Source of the DNA: Sporobacter sp038405045 | GTDB taxonomy: Bacteria; Bacillota; Clostridia; Oscillospirales; Oscillospiraceae | Direction: 5' to 3' | DNA length: 64,000 bases | Assembly: GCA_038405045.1 (NCBI GenBank) | Contig: JBBZIV010000001.1 | Location: 434,001 to 498,000, forward strand | In this document: in pieces, positions 34,033 to 42,753 of the stretch | Layout: every line of letters starts with the position of its first letter | Position numbering within the stretch: position 1 is the first letter of the stretch | The notes under the pieces: generated by a model | What the model saw: the letters and a program-made list of their open reading frames with translations, nothing else | Databases searched by the model: none | Told to the model about the DNA's origin: nothing | Position numbers and translations under genes: made by a program

Positions 34033-34521
34033 ATGAATATTTTGCCTGTTCGGAAAAACAACCGATTAGAAAACCACGATTATGCAAAAACAGGCTTCTA
34101 TTTTGTGACGATTTGCGTGATAGATAGGCATAACTTGCTGTGGGAGGAACCCAACGAAGGGGCGAAATGCGTTTGCCTGCCCTTGTCGCCAATCGGCAAA
34201 ATCATCGATAATGAAATCATGATTCTGTCCCAAACATACGAACAACTTATCGTCGACAAATATGTGATCATGCCCAATCACATTCATATGATCGTTGAAA
34301 TTCGTGATAATAGCGGGCGATCACAGATCGCCCCTACGGTGTCACGCGCAATCAAGCAGTTCAAGGGCTCCGTTACCAAGGAAATTGGTTATTCCATTTT
34401 CCAAAAATCATATTACGATCATATCATCCGTGACGAAGCCGATTACTTGACAAAATGGAACTACATCGATACAAACCCCACCCGCTGGGCGGCGGATGAC
34501 TATTACGGACCGACACCGTAG
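34033..34521 (+). CDS. REP-associated tyrosine transposase (RAYT, Y1/HUH family)
   Basis: A 162-aa single-strand DNA transposase of the TnpA-REP group. The HUH motif lies in IMPNHIHMIVEI (H83, H85). The catalytic Tyr is in SYYDHIIRDEADY (Y127 or Y128), followed by the family end YIDTNPTRW. These enzymes cut REP hairpins. Two family A repeats lie upstream and a third (34314-34337, inverted) is inside the gene, encoding GRSQIAPT in the linker between the HUH and Tyr parts. ATG 34033 gives MNILPVRKNN. It is inserted between the aconitase and icd. No terminal repeats of its own are seen. The gene looks intact. Confidence 0.9.
   Translation: MNILPVRKNNRLENHDYAKTGFYFVTICVIDRHNLLWEEPNEGAKCVCLPLSPIGKIIDNEIMILSQTYEQLIVDKYVIMPNHIHMIVEIRDNSGRSQIAPTVSRAIKQFKGSVTKEIGYSIFQKSYYDHIIRDEADYLTKWNYIDTNPTRWAADDYYGPTP
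34314..34337 (-). repeat. Family A repeat inside the RAYT coding sequence
   Basis: The stem GGGCGATC-ACA-GATCGCCC followed by CTAC (reverse of the GTAG head) lies at codons about 94-102, in frame, and does not break the protein. Confidence 0.85.
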
Positions 34522-34565
34522 GGAGCGCCAAAGCCCTAAAACTTACACATTCACGGAGGTACCCC

Positions 34566-35765
34566 ATGCCCAAAATACAAATGACAACGCCGCTTGTTGA
34601 GATGGACGGCGATGAAATGACGCGCGTGCTGTGGCAGCTGATCAAGGACAAGCTCCTCCTGCCATTTGTCGACCTGAAAACAGAATACTACGACCTTGGC
34701 CTTTTAAGCCGCAACGCCACGCAGGATCAGATTACCGTTGACGCGGCCAACGCCACAAAGAAATACGGCGTCGCCGTCAAATGCGCAACCATTACGCCAA
34801 ACCGCCAGCGCATGGAGGAATACCCGGAACTCACAGAGATGTGGAAATCCCCGAACGCCACTATCCGCTCGATTCTTGACGGCACCGTTTTCCGGGCGCC
34901 CATCACGCTCGATTGTGTGAAGCCTGTTGTGAAAACGTGGCAGGCGCCGATTACCATCGCCCGTCACGCCTATGGCGACGTGTACAAGGCCTCAGAGCTC
35001 GTTACAGACGAGCCGGGGGAATGCACCCTGACGTTTAAAGGCGCGAGCGGCGCTGTGCAGTCAATTTCCGTCCACAAGGCCAAAGGCCCCGCCGTGTGGC
35101 AGGGGATGCACAATACGCAAGAGAGCATCAAAAGCTTTGCGCGCGCGTGCTTTAAATACGCCGTTGACACGAAGCAGGACCTCTGGTTTTCCACAAAAGA
35201 TACGATCTCCAAGCTTTACGACGGGCAGTTCAAGGCCGTCTTTGAAGAAGAATTTAAGGCGTTTAAAGCGGACTTTGACCGGCTCGGCATCGAATACTTC
35301 TATACGCTCATAGACGATGCCGTGGCGCGCGTCATGCGCTCACCGGGCGGCTTCATCTGGGCGCTGAAAAACTATGACGGCGACGTGATGAGCGACATGG
35401 TCTCAACGGCCTTCGGGTCGCTGGCGATGATGACGAGCGTGCTCGTCTCGCCGGACGGCGTATACGAGTTCGAGGCCGCGCATGGCACCGTCACAAAACA
35501 CTATTACAAATATCTGCAGGGCGAAAAGACATCCACCAACCCGATGGCGACGATTTTTGCCTGGACGGGTGCTTTGCGAAAAAGGGGAGAGCTTGACGGG
35601 ATTGCCGACCTTGCTGCCTTCGCCGACCGGCTTGAAAAAGCGTGTCTCGACACACTGGAGTCCGGCACGATGCCGAAGGAGCTTGCCGCTTTGACGGAAG
35701 ACGGCTTCAAGGCCACCGCCGTCAACACCGAGGAATTTTTAGACGCGATTGCTTCAAAGCTGTAA
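34566..35765 (+). CDS. icd: NADP-dependent isocitrate dehydrogenase (eukaryote-like type II)
   Basis: A 399-aa homodimeric enzyme oxidising isocitrate to 2-oxoglutarate. Family motifs include VEMDGDEMTR, TPNRQRMEEY, SPNATIRSILDGTVFRAPI, the catalytic YTLIDDAVARVMRSPGGFIWALKNYDGDV (in pieces) and EAAHGTVTKHYYKY. The start ATG 34566 follows GGAGGT. It pairs with aconitase for glutamate synthesis. A clean terminator follows at 35771. Confidence 0.95.
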   Translation: MPKIQMTTPLVEMDGDEMTRVLWQLIKDKLLLPFVDLKTEYYDLGLLSRNATQDQITVDAANATKKYGVAVKCATITPNRQRMEEYPELTEMWKSPNATIRSILDGTVFRAPITLDCVKPVVKTWQAPITIARHAYGDVYKASELVTDEPGECTLTFKGASGAVQSISVHKAKGPAVWQGMHNTQESIKSFARACFKYAVDTKQDLWFSTKDTISKLYDGQFKAVFEEEFKAFKADFDRLGIEYFYTLIDDAVARVMRSPGGFIWALKNYDGDVMSDMVSTAFGSLAMMTSVLVSPDGVYEFEAAHGTVTKHYYKYLQGEKTSTNPMATIFAWTGALRKRGELDGIADLAAFADRLEKACLDTLESGTMPKELAALTEDGFKATAVNTEEFLDAIASKL

Positions 35766-35770
35766 GAGGA

Positions 35771-35794
35771 AAGGACGCCGTAAGGCGTCCTTTT
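35771..35794 (+). terminator. Terminator after icd
   Basis: AAGGACGCC (35771-35779) pairs with GGCGTCCTT (35784-35792) over a GTAA loop, followed by a short T run. Confidence 0.88.
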
Positions 35795-35833
35795 GACACG
35801 CATACCACCAAAATGACGGCGTGAAGAAAGATG

Positions 35834-35861
35834 TTGAAAATAGTGGCAATAATGATATAAT
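35834..35861 (+). promoter_or_regulatory. Promoter of the 278-aa membrane protein gene
   Basis: TTGAAA (35834-35839), a 16-base spacer and TATAAT (35856-35861). The start site would fall near 35868, so an ATG at 35871 is too close to be the initiation codon. Confidence 0.75.
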
Positions 35862-35894
35862 TATACAGACATGAAGCTTGGGGGGAGTAAAAGA

Positions 35895-36731
35895 GTGCAT
35901 TTGGCGGTCTATTTTTTAATCTTCACACCGATCCTTGCCTTTGCCTGCTATACGCTCTTCAGCTACAGAAAGCTGCCTGATGTCTATGACCTGAAACTGA
36001 CGAGACGGGTCTATTACATATTCGTCCTGTTATATCTGGCGGTTTTATTCCTTTTTTACCGCAGCCAGGTGGAAAACACCGTTATCATCCATATTGATAA
36101 CGTCAATAACCTCTTTGTTAATTACGCCATATTTCTCGTATTGGCAGTCGTGTGGGAATATTTATTCATCTCCTGCAGGACGCTCAAGAACTTCAAATTC
36201 AAAGATATTGAGCTCGATATGACCGAACTGGATCAGGTCAAATATGTCGACAAAACGCAGGACAGACAGATCGCCTCCTTAGATGCCGTCCTCAACGCGA
36301 GAATTGAGATGGCGAAGTTTGTGAACGATTACGTTAAAAACTCGGATTTAAACCCGGAGCAGTCGTATAAAGACATCATCAGGGAATATGAAAAAAAGCG
36401 TAAAAACGTCAAGGTTTTTGCTTATTTTGAGCACGATACAGAGCAGATGGCAAAAGAGCTGTCGATCAGTAAAGATGTGATGACCGCCCTGATGTATGCC
36501 ATCAGCCTCTACGGCTACTGCATCCCGAAGGCGTTTCGGAAAAAAGACTATATTTTTGCAAAATACAAGACGAAATATACAACAAGCGACATAATCGTCG
36601 TTTTCAGCAGCGATTTTCTTGTCGACAACGAGCATCTGATGCTGTTCGACGCGGTTGATTATTTTGAGGTTTTAATCGGGCTCAATATTTTACAGGCGGA
36701 GAATGAAAATCTCGGTATTCAAAATGGCTGA
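35895..36731 (+). CDS. Membrane protein of unknown function
   Basis: A 278-aa protein I do not recognise. Three N-terminal membrane segments (about residues 3-22, 40-58, 78-98) are followed by a cytosolic domain with a helical stretch (DQVKYVDKTQDRQIASLDAV) and a mixed alpha/beta part (KVFAYFEHDTEQMAKELSISKDVMTALMYAI in pieces). GTG 35895 has GGGGGAG eight bases upstream; ATG 35871 has none. It is followed after 36 bases by a 58-aa gene. Confidence 0.75.
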   Translation: MHLAVYFLIFTPILAFACYTLFSYRKLPDVYDLKLTRRVYYIFVLLYLAVLFLFYRSQVENTVIIHIDNVNNLFVNYAIFLVLAVVWEYLFISCRTLKNFKFKDIELDMTELDQVKYVDKTQDRQIASLDAVLNARIEMAKFVNDYVKNSDLNPEQSYKDIIREYEKKRKNVKVFAYFEHDTEQMAKELSISKDVMTALMYAISLYGYCIPKAFRKKDYIFAKYKTKYTTSDIIVVFSSDFLVDNEHLMLFDAVDYFEVLIGLNILQAENENLGIQNG

Positions 36732-36767
36732 TGCGTGCTATAATAAGAACAGAAAGGGCGTGATGTT

Positions 36768-36944
36768 ATGTCGTCGGCAAAGAGAAATAATTTGTTTGTA
36801 ATGCGCGATATTTCGAAAAGCAAAACTGGGCATGGCATCGAGCAGTTCAAAACGCAGATTTCCTCCAAAAACAAGTTGATGACCGACAATAAATTTGTCC
36901 AGGGCAAGCGCGTTTTGCAGGAAAAGATATATTCAAAAATTTAA
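36768..36944 (+). CDS. Small basic protein (58 aa) of unknown function
   Basis: A short gene between the membrane protein and a terminator. ATG 36768 has GAAAGG (with GGGCG) upstream. The product begins SSAKRNNLFVMRDISKSKTG and ends QGKRVLQEKIYSKI; it is Lys/Arg-rich, soluble and has no cysteine. The codon pattern is coding-like and it fills the gap exactly. A TATAAT at 36740-36745 could be its own promoter. No known family is recognised. Confidence 0.6.
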   Translation: MSSAKRNNLFVMRDISKSKTGHGIEQFKTQISSKNKLMTDNKFVQGKRVLQEKIYSKI

Positions 36945-36957
36945 GTCAAAGAAACAT

Positions 36958-36992
36958 AAACGCCGGGCATTTATGCCCGGCGTTTGTTTTTT
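36958..36992. terminator. Bidirectional terminator overlapping the CsaB fusion stop
   Basis: AAACGCCGGGCAT (36958-36970) pairs with ATGCCCGGCGTTT (36973-36985), followed by GTTTTTTG. The last codons of the leftward GT4-CsaB gene lie inside the hairpin. Confidence 0.85.
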
Positions 36993-39199
36993 GGGGTATT
37001 CAAAAGTTCCAATAGGCGCGCAGCGTCGTCACGCGCCAGTTGTTCATAGTCGAGCGAGCGCTCTTTGAGATACGCAGTATAATCGCGCTTTCGCATCTGG
37101 AGTGTTTGCACGGCGTTCATCGCCGATACGGTGTTAAAGCCGACCACATCTCCGGCGGATGGCATATTGAGCGCCTTTATATACGCCTTGACCTTCGGGT
37201 CATAGATAATCCCGACGACAGGAACGCCCATTCGCGCCGAAAAAATCAACGTGTGCAGGCGCATAGCGACGACAAAATCGGACAGACCGATGACGCCCAT
37301 AATCTGGCGTGCCGTGCTCTTTGGATTTAATAAATACGCCGGGCGGTGCATCTGATCGATGATCTCCAGACTGATGGCGACGTCGTTCGGTACCTGCATG
37401 GGGATAAAAATGACAGAAAGGCGGTATGTCTCGGCAATTTCGTCGCACAAGCGCGCAATTTTTTGATTAAACGCCGGGCCGCCCACCCAGTTGCGCACCG
37501 AGATACAGACAAAGTTCTCACCCGCGGGCAGCCCGCAGTCGCGAAGAAGAGCATGGGCCTCGTCCGTCGGGACGGCGCTTAGCGTAAAAACGGGGTCGGC
37601 TGTCACATGGAGGTCGTCCCGCTGAACGCCCATGCTAGTGAGTTCCTCGGCAGACATGTCATCCCGCAGGGAGATAACGTCGGCCCGCCCGACGATGTGC
37701 CGGACGAGACGGCGGTTTGCTTTTTTCCGCACCGGCCCGATGCCGTTAGCGTAAATCATGACCTTCTTACCCAAAAGCTCCGCCGCCAAGATGATCGTGA
37801 GATAGTAAAAGAGTGACCGCGTTGACGTATGATCCTGCAGGAGGCTGCCGCCGCCGGAGACAAGCGCGTCACAGCGGCGCAGCGCGCCGAGGACGGCGAA
37901 AAAGTCAAACCGGTCAACGGCTTGATAACCGTAACGCGCTGTTGTGTCGGCCGGATCGTTTGACAAGACGGTAATGGCTATATCACCGCCCGAGTCATCT
38001 ATGGTTGCGTGGATCGACTGTAAAATTGCCTCATCACCGGCGTTGCCGAAGCCATAATAGCCGCTCATAACGACGTTAAAGCGGCGGCGACGGACGGCTT
38101 CATACGCTGCCTCGCAATCATCTGTCATGCGGCTGACGGAGTAATCGCTTAAAACGAGTGCCCGCCCGTCCTCACCGAGCTTGGCGCGTTCACACGGCGT
38201 CAAAATCATCATTGTGCGGACAATTTCGCCGAGCAGGCGCTCACCGTCAGGCAGGGCGCTGCCACGGCAGCAGAAGTTACTCTCCCGCGCCTGCTGCACG
38301 CTCTCCGGCGTGAAAAGCCCGATATAGCCCTCGGCACCCGCCAGAATAACGGGTTTCGCTTCCGCCATCGCCTCCAGCGCCGCGCGTGAGACGCCGACGA
38401 AAACGTCTCCGGCACTGACGATGTCGCTGATATCGGTGCGCGGGCCCGTCATGATGACGGTTTTATGCCCCGTCAGTCTGTTGGCCTCTTTTGCGTTCTC
38501 TAAAAGCGCGTCGAAAACGTCGCCGCCGCCGGCAATAAGAATTTGAACGCCGGGCAGCGCCTTGTTCAGGCGCGGGGCGATGTCAATCAGCTGTCGCGCT
38601 ACGAGGCTCGCGCTCTCGTCAAGGCGGCTGACGTGGCAGACGACAGGCTTTGTGCGGTCAAGCCCGAATTCCGCGTCAATCTTTTCAGACGAGACGTCTG
38701 GGGAGAATTTGTCGGTGTCGATACCGTTAATGGTCATGATGATGTCGCGCGGGCTAACGTGGTAGTTTGTCATCAGATAATCGCGGATGTCGGGGGAGAC
38801 GGCAATCGTCTTCTGCCCCCAGTTTGTCAGCTGGTTGAGACCGGGGCCAAGCTGAAAAACGCCGTGCGCCGTTGTTACAAAAGGAAAACGCATCGTTTTC
38901 TGGAGAAGACCGCAGATAAAAGCCGATATGCGCGCGTGTGCGTGGACAATATCGGGCTTTTCCTTCTTGATAATATTCCGGAGCAGGAAATATGATTTGA
39001 GCATGTAAAAGAGATGGCGCCTGTTCATCGGAATCTGATAATGGCGGATGCCCTTGGCCTCAATGTCCGCGACGAAAACACCGCCGTTTGAGGCCACAAC
39101 AACGTCGAAGCCGCGCCGCTTGAGCTCGCAGGCCAGCTCGATGATATGTGTTTCGGCGCCGCCGATGCCAAGACTCATCGTTGCCATCAGGATTTTCAT
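36971..39199 (-). CDS. csaB: Fusion of GT4 glycosyltransferase and CsaB polysaccharide pyruvyltransferase
   Basis: A 742-aa two-domain enzyme. Residues 1-370 are a GT-B fold glycosyltransferase (MATMSLGIGGAETHIIELA, HAHARIS, INGIDTDKFSPD, LEAMAEAKPVI). Residues 372-742 match CsaB: VVMSGYYGFGNAGDEAILQSI, LVSGGGSLLQDHTSTRSL, AMRLHTLIFSARMGVPVVGI. CsaB adds pyruvate to secondary wall polysaccharide, the ligand of SLH domains, and SLH proteins occur at 18111 and 44537. CsaB is about 370 aa when alone, so the fusion is unusual or lineage-specific. ATG 39199 is the start. It is the last gene of the leftward polysaccharide operon. Confidence 0.9.
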   Translation of the reverse strand: MKILMATMSLGIGGAETHIIELACELKRRGFDVVVASNGGVFVADIEAKGIRHYQIPMNRRHLFYMLKSYFLLRNIIKKEKPDIVHAHARISAFICGLLQKTMRFPFVTTAHGVFQLGPGLNQLTNWGQKTIAVSPDIRDYLMTNYHVSPRDIIMTINGIDTDKFSPDVSSEKIDAEFGLDRTKPVVCHVSRLDESASLVARQLIDIAPRLNKALPGVQILIAGGGDVFDALLENAKEANRLTGHKTVIMTGPRTDISDIVSAGDVFVGVSRAALEAMAEAKPVILAGAEGYIGLFTPESVQQARESNFCCRGSALPDGERLLGEIVRTMMILTPCERAKLGEDGRALVLSDYSVSRMTDDCEAAYEAVRRRRFNVVMSGYYGFGNAGDEAILQSIHATIDDSGGDIAITVLSNDPADTTARYGYQAVDRFDFFAVLGALRRCDALVSGGGSLLQDHTSTRSLFYYLTIILAAELLGKKVMIYANGIGPVRKKANRRLVRHIVGRADVISLRDDMSAEELTSMGVQRDDLHVTADPVFTLSAVPTDEAHALLRDCGLPAGENFVCISVRNWVGGPAFNQKIARLCDEIAETYRLSVIFIPMQVPNDVAISLEIIDQMHRPAYLLNPKSTARQIMGVIGLSDFVVAMRLHTLIFSARMGVPVVGIIYDPKVKAYIKALNMPSAGDVVGFNTVSAMNAVQTLQMRKRDYTAYLKERSLDYEQLARDDAARLLELLNTPKNKRRA

Positions 39200-39202
39200 C
39201 TT

Positions 39203-39697
39203 TTACTCCAGTCCTGTGATGGTCGCTTCAAAAGATGTGTATTTTGTGTAGAAATTGCGGTTTGAGTTGACATTGAGTTCATACGTCTTACCGGAAAAGG
39301 TTCGCCCGTCGGTGACAATGCCATCTGTTTTGATAGTCAGGATAACGTCGAAATAGCCCTCGTAGCTGCCGTTGACGAGCGAGCCGTCTATTTTTTCGGA
39401 AGCCGTGACGGCAGGCTTGTAGTCAACGGCCGTAATCGTACCAACGGCGTTTCCGCCATTGCCTTTGTCAAAAAGAACATCGCCGGGCTTCAGGCTGTCA
39501 ACGGAATACTGGCGAACACCGTTTACCGCCACGGTATACGTGACCGGTTTAAGACCGGCGCCCTGGCGCGTGACGTCGAGAAGATTGAATTTGACAACGA
39601 GGGCCGCCACGATCACGAGGACGATCAGAAGGACGAAAAAATCAATGATGCTGACCTTGCCGAAGAGTCTGCCGTTTTCATCGATGATTTTCTTCAT
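39203..39697 (-). CDS. DUF4330-family membrane-anchored protein
   Basis: A 164-aa protein with one N-terminal membrane segment (VSIIDFFVLLIVLVIVAALVV) and an extracellular beta-rich domain (TYTVAVNGVRQYSVDSLKPGDVLFD). The family is seen next to surface polysaccharide genes, and its function is unknown. ATG 39697 overlaps the stop of the previous DUF4330 gene by four bases. It lies three bases before the GT4-CsaB fusion. It may scaffold the glycosyltransferases; this is inference. Confidence 0.78.
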   Translation of the reverse strand: MKKIIDENGRLFGKVSIIDFFVLLIVLVIVAALVVKFNLLDVTRQGAGLKPVTYTVAVNGVRQYSVDSLKPGDVLFDKGNGGNAVGTITAVDYKPAVTASEKIDGSLVNGSYEGYFDVILTIKTDGIVTDGRTFSGKTYELNVNSNRNFYTKYTSFEATITGLE

Positions 39698-40197
39698 GTG
39701 AGATCCCCCCGTTCAATCGCGACAATATAGCCCTTACCCGCGTAACCCGGCCCGGCGGCCGCGACCTCCTCGCCGACGCGGATCAGGTATCCGCTCGCGG
39801 CTTTGATTTCGGATTCGCTCACCGAGCAGTCGGTGACAAGCGTTATGGTTGCCGTCACCTTGCCGGGAACCTCAGACAAGACGGTGTCGCCCGTGTTCAG
39901 GTTCTTTTCAGGCGTCACGGTCGGTCCCGTTGTGACGGAGACGACAGTCCCCATAACAAATTTCTTTGTGCTGTCAAGTATGGTGTCGCCCGGCTGGATT
40001 GTTGCAGTCGCCGAATCAAGCATATCGCTCAGCTCAATCGTATAGTGAACCTGTCTGGTGCCTGCTGTGGCCGTCGTGCTCTTGCCGGAGGCACGCCAGA
40101 AGTATAGAAGCGCTGCCGCCGCAATCAAAACAACGGCGATGATGACAATGTCAAAGACGTTCAGCCGCCACCTTGTTTTTTTTGTTTTATTATCCAT
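39694..40197 (-). CDS. DUF4330-family membrane-anchored protein (paralogue)
   Basis: A 167-aa paralogue of its neighbour: N-terminal membrane segment (NVFDIVIIAVVLIAAAALLYFW), then HYTIELSDMLDSATATIQPGDTILD, the same fold. The pair is probably a tandem duplication that has diverged. ATG 40197 overlaps the GT4 stop by eight bases. They are likely to work as a heteromer with the polysaccharide enzymes. Confidence 0.76.
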   Translation of the reverse strand: MDNKTKKTRWRLNVFDIVIIAVVLIAAAALLYFWRASGKSTTATAGTRQVHYTIELSDMLDSATATIQPGDTILDSTKKFVMGTVVSVTTGPTVTPEKNLNTGDTVLSEVPGKVTATITLVTDCSVSESEIKAASGYLIRVGEEVAAAGPGYAGKGYIVAIERGDLT

Positions 40198-41314
40198 CGT
40201 GATCTCCCTTCAAAACGTCCCGGTAAATTCGTTCGATGTTTCCGGCAAAGGTCTCGCCGGTGAAGCGCTCTCTAAAAACAACCTCTGCGCTGGCGCTCAG
40301 GCGTGACAAGAGGTCTGTATTGCCGACCAGCCGCCGAATGCATACGGCCAGCGCTTTTGTGTCGCGGCTTTTAAAAACAAGGCCGTTGACGCCGTTTTCG
40401 ATAACAAAGGGGTTGCCCCCGTAATCGCTGACTATGGCGGGCAGGCCAAGGCTCATGCCCTCGAGGAGTGATAGGCTGGACGCCTCCGTACCGTACGACG
40501 CGTTGAGCTGAACGTCGAGCGCGTTTAAGAGCGGTGCCACGTCCGTCACGAAGCCCAAAAACGTCACCGTGTCGTCGAGGCCGAGTGACAGGGCCTTCTG
40601 ATGGAGCGCCTGCTCGTCCGGCCCGGCACCAGCAATAAAAATGCGGATGGGAAGGCCGTCGTCCTTTAAGATTTTTGCGGCGTCAAGGATCAAGGCCTGT
40701 CCCTTGTACGGTTCAAGCCGCGCGAGAATCCCGGCGGCAAAGTCATCATCACAAAGCCCGTATTCAGCGCGGATTCTTGTGCGCTCGTTGGGACTGACGT
40801 GCGTGATGGGTTCAACGCCGTTCATCACCACATCAATCATATCGCCGCGGATGCCGCCGTCTGTTAAGTTTTCCTTCGCGGCGGGGGAGACGGCGATGAA
40901 GCGGTCAGCATAATGCTCATTGATAATCTTGTTCAAAAGATGCCCCGGGCCTGATTTCAGGCGCGGGCTGACAGGGAAGACGGAATGGCGTGTTGTGATA
41001 ACGGCCTTATGGCACCGGCGCGCCGCAATCCGCCCGGAGAGCGAGCCGTGGGTGTGCACAATGTCGGGGTTGAGCTGCCGGATTATTTTCTGAAGTGTTT
41101 TGATATCGGCCGGAGAAAATGACGCGTTGGGTTTTATATCGGCTTCGACGACACTTGCACCCGCGTTACGGAGCGGCTCGGCCAAGAGGCTCCCGCGCGG
41201 CAGGCAGACGGCCGTTTCAAAAGCGTTTGTGTCGGCAAAGCGGAGGTAGTTTAAAAGCACGCGCCCGGCTCCGCCGATGTTTGCGTCGCTGATGATGTTC
41301 AGGACCTTGACCAT
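40190..41314 (-). CDS. GT4-family glycosyltransferase
   Basis: A 374-aa GT-B transferase using a nucleotide-sugar donor: LNIISDANIGGAGRVLLNYL, HTHGSLSGRIA, TTRHSVFP, VMNGVEPITHV and the donor motif EASSLSLLEGMSLGLPAIVSDYGG (in pieces). It is expected to add a sugar to undecaprenyl-linked wall polysaccharide on the cytosolic face. ATG 41314 overlaps the ligase stop by 16 bases. The donor sugar is unknown. Confidence 0.9.
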   Translation of the reverse strand: MVKVLNIISDANIGGAGRVLLNYLRFADTNAFETAVCLPRGSLLAEPLRNAGASVVEADIKPNASFSPADIKTLQKIIRQLNPDIVHTHGSLSGRIAARRCHKAVITTRHSVFPVSPRLKSGPGHLLNKIINEHYADRFIAVSPAAKENLTDGGIRGDMIDVVMNGVEPITHVSPNERTRIRAEYGLCDDDFAAGILARLEPYKGQALILDAAKILKDDGLPIRIFIAGAGPDEQALHQKALSLGLDDTVTFLGFVTDVAPLLNALDVQLNASYGTEASSLSLLEGMSLGLPAIVSDYGGNPFVIENGVNGLVFKSRDTKALAVCIRRLVGNTDLLSRLSASAEVVFRERFTGETFAGNIERIYRDVLKGDHDG

Positions 41315-42741
41315 ATATGCCCCTCCGTCATTGACGACCGCCGCGCCAGCGCAAGGCCAAGCGCCAGAACGACCCAGAATAGGAGCGTCACGCGGTTATT
41401 ATAAAAGGAATAATCCGTCATGCCCTGCAGCAGATAACCGCAAATGGCGGAAACGGCCGCGGCCAGATAGATGCGCGACGATTTGTCACGTTCCTTAGAA
41501 AAGGCGGCAAGCGTGTTTCGGAAATAGGAGAAAAGCATGAACAGGAATAAAACGATACCGAGGATACCGGCGTCGCAGATGAGCTGGAGATAGAGGTTGT
41601 GGGCGTGCGGGGCGCTGATGGTGTTGTAGCCATAGGCCGGGTAAACGAGATTGAAGGCGGCCGTGCCGGGACCAATGCCCGAAAACCAATAATCCTTCAG
41701 CATGGACAGCGTCCCAAGCCAGATAGAGACGCGGTAGGACGTTGAGCTGTCGGACATGTTGCCAATGCTGGCAAAACGTTCGATCACCGTCTGGGGCAGG
41801 AAAAAGTACAGCGCAATGATCGCCGCGATACCCAGAAGGATAAAGCGCGCGTCAAGCATAACGAGGAAAATGGCGGCGGCCAGAATCAGCCCGATATACC
41901 CCCCGCGCGAATAAGTGACAACCATGCAGACGGCCATGAGGACAAAGCAGCCGGCAAAAAAGAGGCGCTGCAGCCATGTTTTACCGTTTAAGGCGCACGC
42001 GGCGGCAAACGGTGTCACCAGCAGCAGGTATTCAGCCAGAACGTTCGGGTTTCCAAGTGTTGAATACACCCTGTTTGTGATATCGGAAAACATATCATTA
42101 TCAACCCATGCCCCGATCGTCTCCGGCGTATAGAACAAATACTGATATATCCCGTATGCGGCAACGGCCGCACCCGCTGTGACAAGGAGCCGGACGGCGA
42201 AATCAGCCTGCCGTTTCGTCGTGACGGCGCTATTGAAAACAATCGTGAACAAAACGAACAAAACCGTTATGAGACCTGTGAAAATGCTGCCGGATACCGT
42301 GACGGACGTCATCGTCGCGATCAGATAGACGGCAGCAAATAGCAGCACATACTTATTGACCGGCGACAGAGCAGATCGCATTTCCGGCTCGGTGCCAAGC
42401 CGGACAGCATAGGAAAAAAAGGCGACAAGCACACAGCAAACGAGTGCCATCGTCGGCAGAAACGGGGCCAGGAAGGCCGGAATCAGGCACCAAATGTAAA
42501 GCTGATTAAAAATACTGCCCTCAAGAACCCTCGTCAAACCAAGCTTTTGAAAAGCGGCGCTCCAGGCGCGGCGCCCGGCTTGCCCGGCTTTAAAAAAAAC
42601 ACTGCTTTTGACGCGTGCCAAACTGCGGGACGGCGTTAAAAACCAGGTGACAAGGCGGCTTTCGTGCCACTTGGCGCCGATCCATCCGAAAAAGACGCTT
42701 AAAAGCCTGAAAACAGCGCTCTGCTCCAAAATTTTCTGCAT
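41299..42741 (-). CDS. O-antigen ligase / polymerase-like membrane protein
   Basis: A 480-aa protein with about 12 membrane segments and the Wzy_C-type periplasmic loop (MLKDYWFSGIGPGTAAFNLVYPAYGYNTISAPHAHNLYLQ in pieces), where an Arg (YSRGGYIG) and His (PHAHNLYLQL) are typical catalytic residues. It would link or polymerise lipid-borne glycan outside the membrane. ATG 42741 follows GGAAGTG; a TTG at 42744 precedes it. It sits between murJ and the GT4 gene. Confidence 0.87.
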   Translation of the reverse strand: MQKILEQSAVFRLLSVFFGWIGAKWHESRLVTWFLTPSRSLARVKSSVFFKAGQAGRRAWSAAFQKLGLTRVLEGSIFNQLYIWCLIPAFLAPFLPTMALVCCVLVAFFSYAVRLGTEPEMRSALSPVNKYVLLFAAVYLIATMTSVTVSGSIFTGLITVLFVLFTIVFNSAVTTKRQADFAVRLLVTAGAAVAAYGIYQYLFYTPETIGAWVDNDMFSDITNRVYSTLGNPNVLAEYLLLVTPFAAACALNGKTWLQRLFFAGCFVLMAVCMVVTYSRGGYIGLILAAAIFLVMLDARFILLGIAAIIALYFFLPQTVIERFASIGNMSDSSTSYRVSIWLGTLSMLKDYWFSGIGPGTAAFNLVYPAYGYNTISAPHAHNLYLQLICDAGILGIVLFLFMLFSYFRNTLAAFSKERDKSSRIYLAAAVSAICGYLLQGMTDYSFYNNRVTLLFWVVLALGLALARRSSMTEGHIWSRS

Positions 42742-42753
42742 CAAGTCACTTCC

